From positions 1,069,448 to 1,133,447 of the forward strand of contig OZ219860.1 in NCBI GenBank assembly GCA_964291545.2: 64,000 bases of DNA, given 5' to 3'. Positions 63,600 through 64,000 of this stretch are shown piece by piece. A program made the translations under genes and the position numbers. Position 1 is the first letter of the stretch. Every line of letters starts with the position of its first letter. The notes under the pieces were generated by a model, which did not search any database, had not been told where the DNA came from, and saw only the letters and a program-made list of their open reading frames with translations. This DNA is from G963667675 sp964291545 (GTDB taxonomy: Bacteria; Chloroflexota; Dehalococcoidia; Lucifugimonadales; UBA3495).

Positions 63600-64000
63600 G
63601 CATGGTTTGGCAGGCCCGCCAAGGACGGCTGGGGGCAGGGAGTCTGGATTCCGGCTCGGGGGCCGGAATGACGGTTTTGCGGTGGGGGTTGGTTGGTCTG
63701 CCAGGGAGGTTGGGGTCGTGGGATTCCAAATTCCTCGCTGCGCTTCGGAATGACAGGGGCCACACCACCGTCTCCCCCGCGGAGGCGGGGGTCTAGGCCT
63801 TGGCGCAGTTGCGGACGGGTTGTTCCTGCATACGCGCCGGCTGTCCGTTCCCCCTTCGAGAACCTCAGGACGAACGGACGGCCTCGTTGCGGGCTGGGTA
63901 AGGGGCTTTGTGCGAAGAAAGTAGGGGAACGACGGGGTTGAGGATCATGACGGTGGTGGGGGCGAGGGATTCTGGATTCCGGCTCGGGGGCCGGAATGAC
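63600..64000. repeat. Repeat block at the right edge
   Basis: Family A hairpins lie near 63647-63672 and 63972-64000. A short C-type copy (attcctcgctgcgcttcggaat) lies near 63729, a cccgcggaggcggggg stem near 63776, and a family B copy near 63838-63885. No gene is supported before the window ends. Confidence 0.87.

Overview
The window is GC-rich bacterial chromosome, most consistent with a Chloroflexota genome of the Dehalococcoidia/SAR202 kind. This is inferred from gene content: separate cofG and cofH genes with cofC, cofD and cofE for coenzyme F420, an F420/FMN (LLM-class) oxidoreductase, an archaeal-type fructose-1,6-bisphosphate aldolase/phosphatase, a molybdenum-hydroxylase FAD/FeS pair, MqnA, and many short palindromic repeats between genes. 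No rRNA is present, so the placement is provisional. Start codons are often GTG or TTG and were chosen by Shine-Dalgarno (SD) spacing.

Layout. 0-6 kb: prmC (cut by the left edge)-prfA, dinB, cofE, a cobalamin adenosyltransferase, hisH and hisA. 6-9.7 kb (minus): GNAT, Nudix, a MoaD-like protein, coxS, coxM and an unknown. 9.9-13.7 kb: a DUF35 protein, methylenetetrahydrofolate reductase, mqnA and a secreted membrane-anchored gluzincin. 13.7-17.5 kb (minus): a peptide-type ABC importer (lipoprotein plus two permeases, no ATPases). 18-20.7 kb: tRNA-His, tRNA-Arg, a NYN-domain RNase behind a terminator-like leader, and an atypical SDR. 21.3-24 kb: folC-fabF. 24.3-25.4 kb: an IS110 element inserted in a dispersed repeat. 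25.8-29.2 kb: ruvB and an AT-richer DUF262/DUF1524 defence-type gene. 29.2-34.5 kb: cofG-cofH-cofD-cofC-LLM oxidoreductase. 34.8-39.3 kb: fabI, a zinc-ribbon/TPR membrane protein, a large repeat array, the FBP aldolase/phosphatase and a small coiled-coil protein. 39.8-45 kb (minus): amidase, a YyaL-like protein and aspS. 45.4-49.4 kb: glmU, a CBS/CorC protein, a sortase and a small zinc ribbon. 49.5-53.1 kb (minus): dnaG-rpoD with a 68-bp tandem array at the rpoD 3' end. 53.9-64 kb: GDPD, an AroQ-like protein without key catalytic residues, a serine hydrolase coupled to xth, a CAP-domain protein, a PEPCK-like protein and a lipoprotein.

The strongest observation is the IS110 element. It is bounded by a CT core, and its 5' non-coding segment carries four short guides. 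Two match the element ends (donor) and two match the flanking host repeat (target), as expected for a bridge RNA. The element therefore appears programmed to insert into the host's own dispersed hairpin repeat, and the target supplies the last two bases of the transposase stop codon. The dispersed repeats show compensatory stem changes between copies, so they look like maintained structures rather than decayed sequence.
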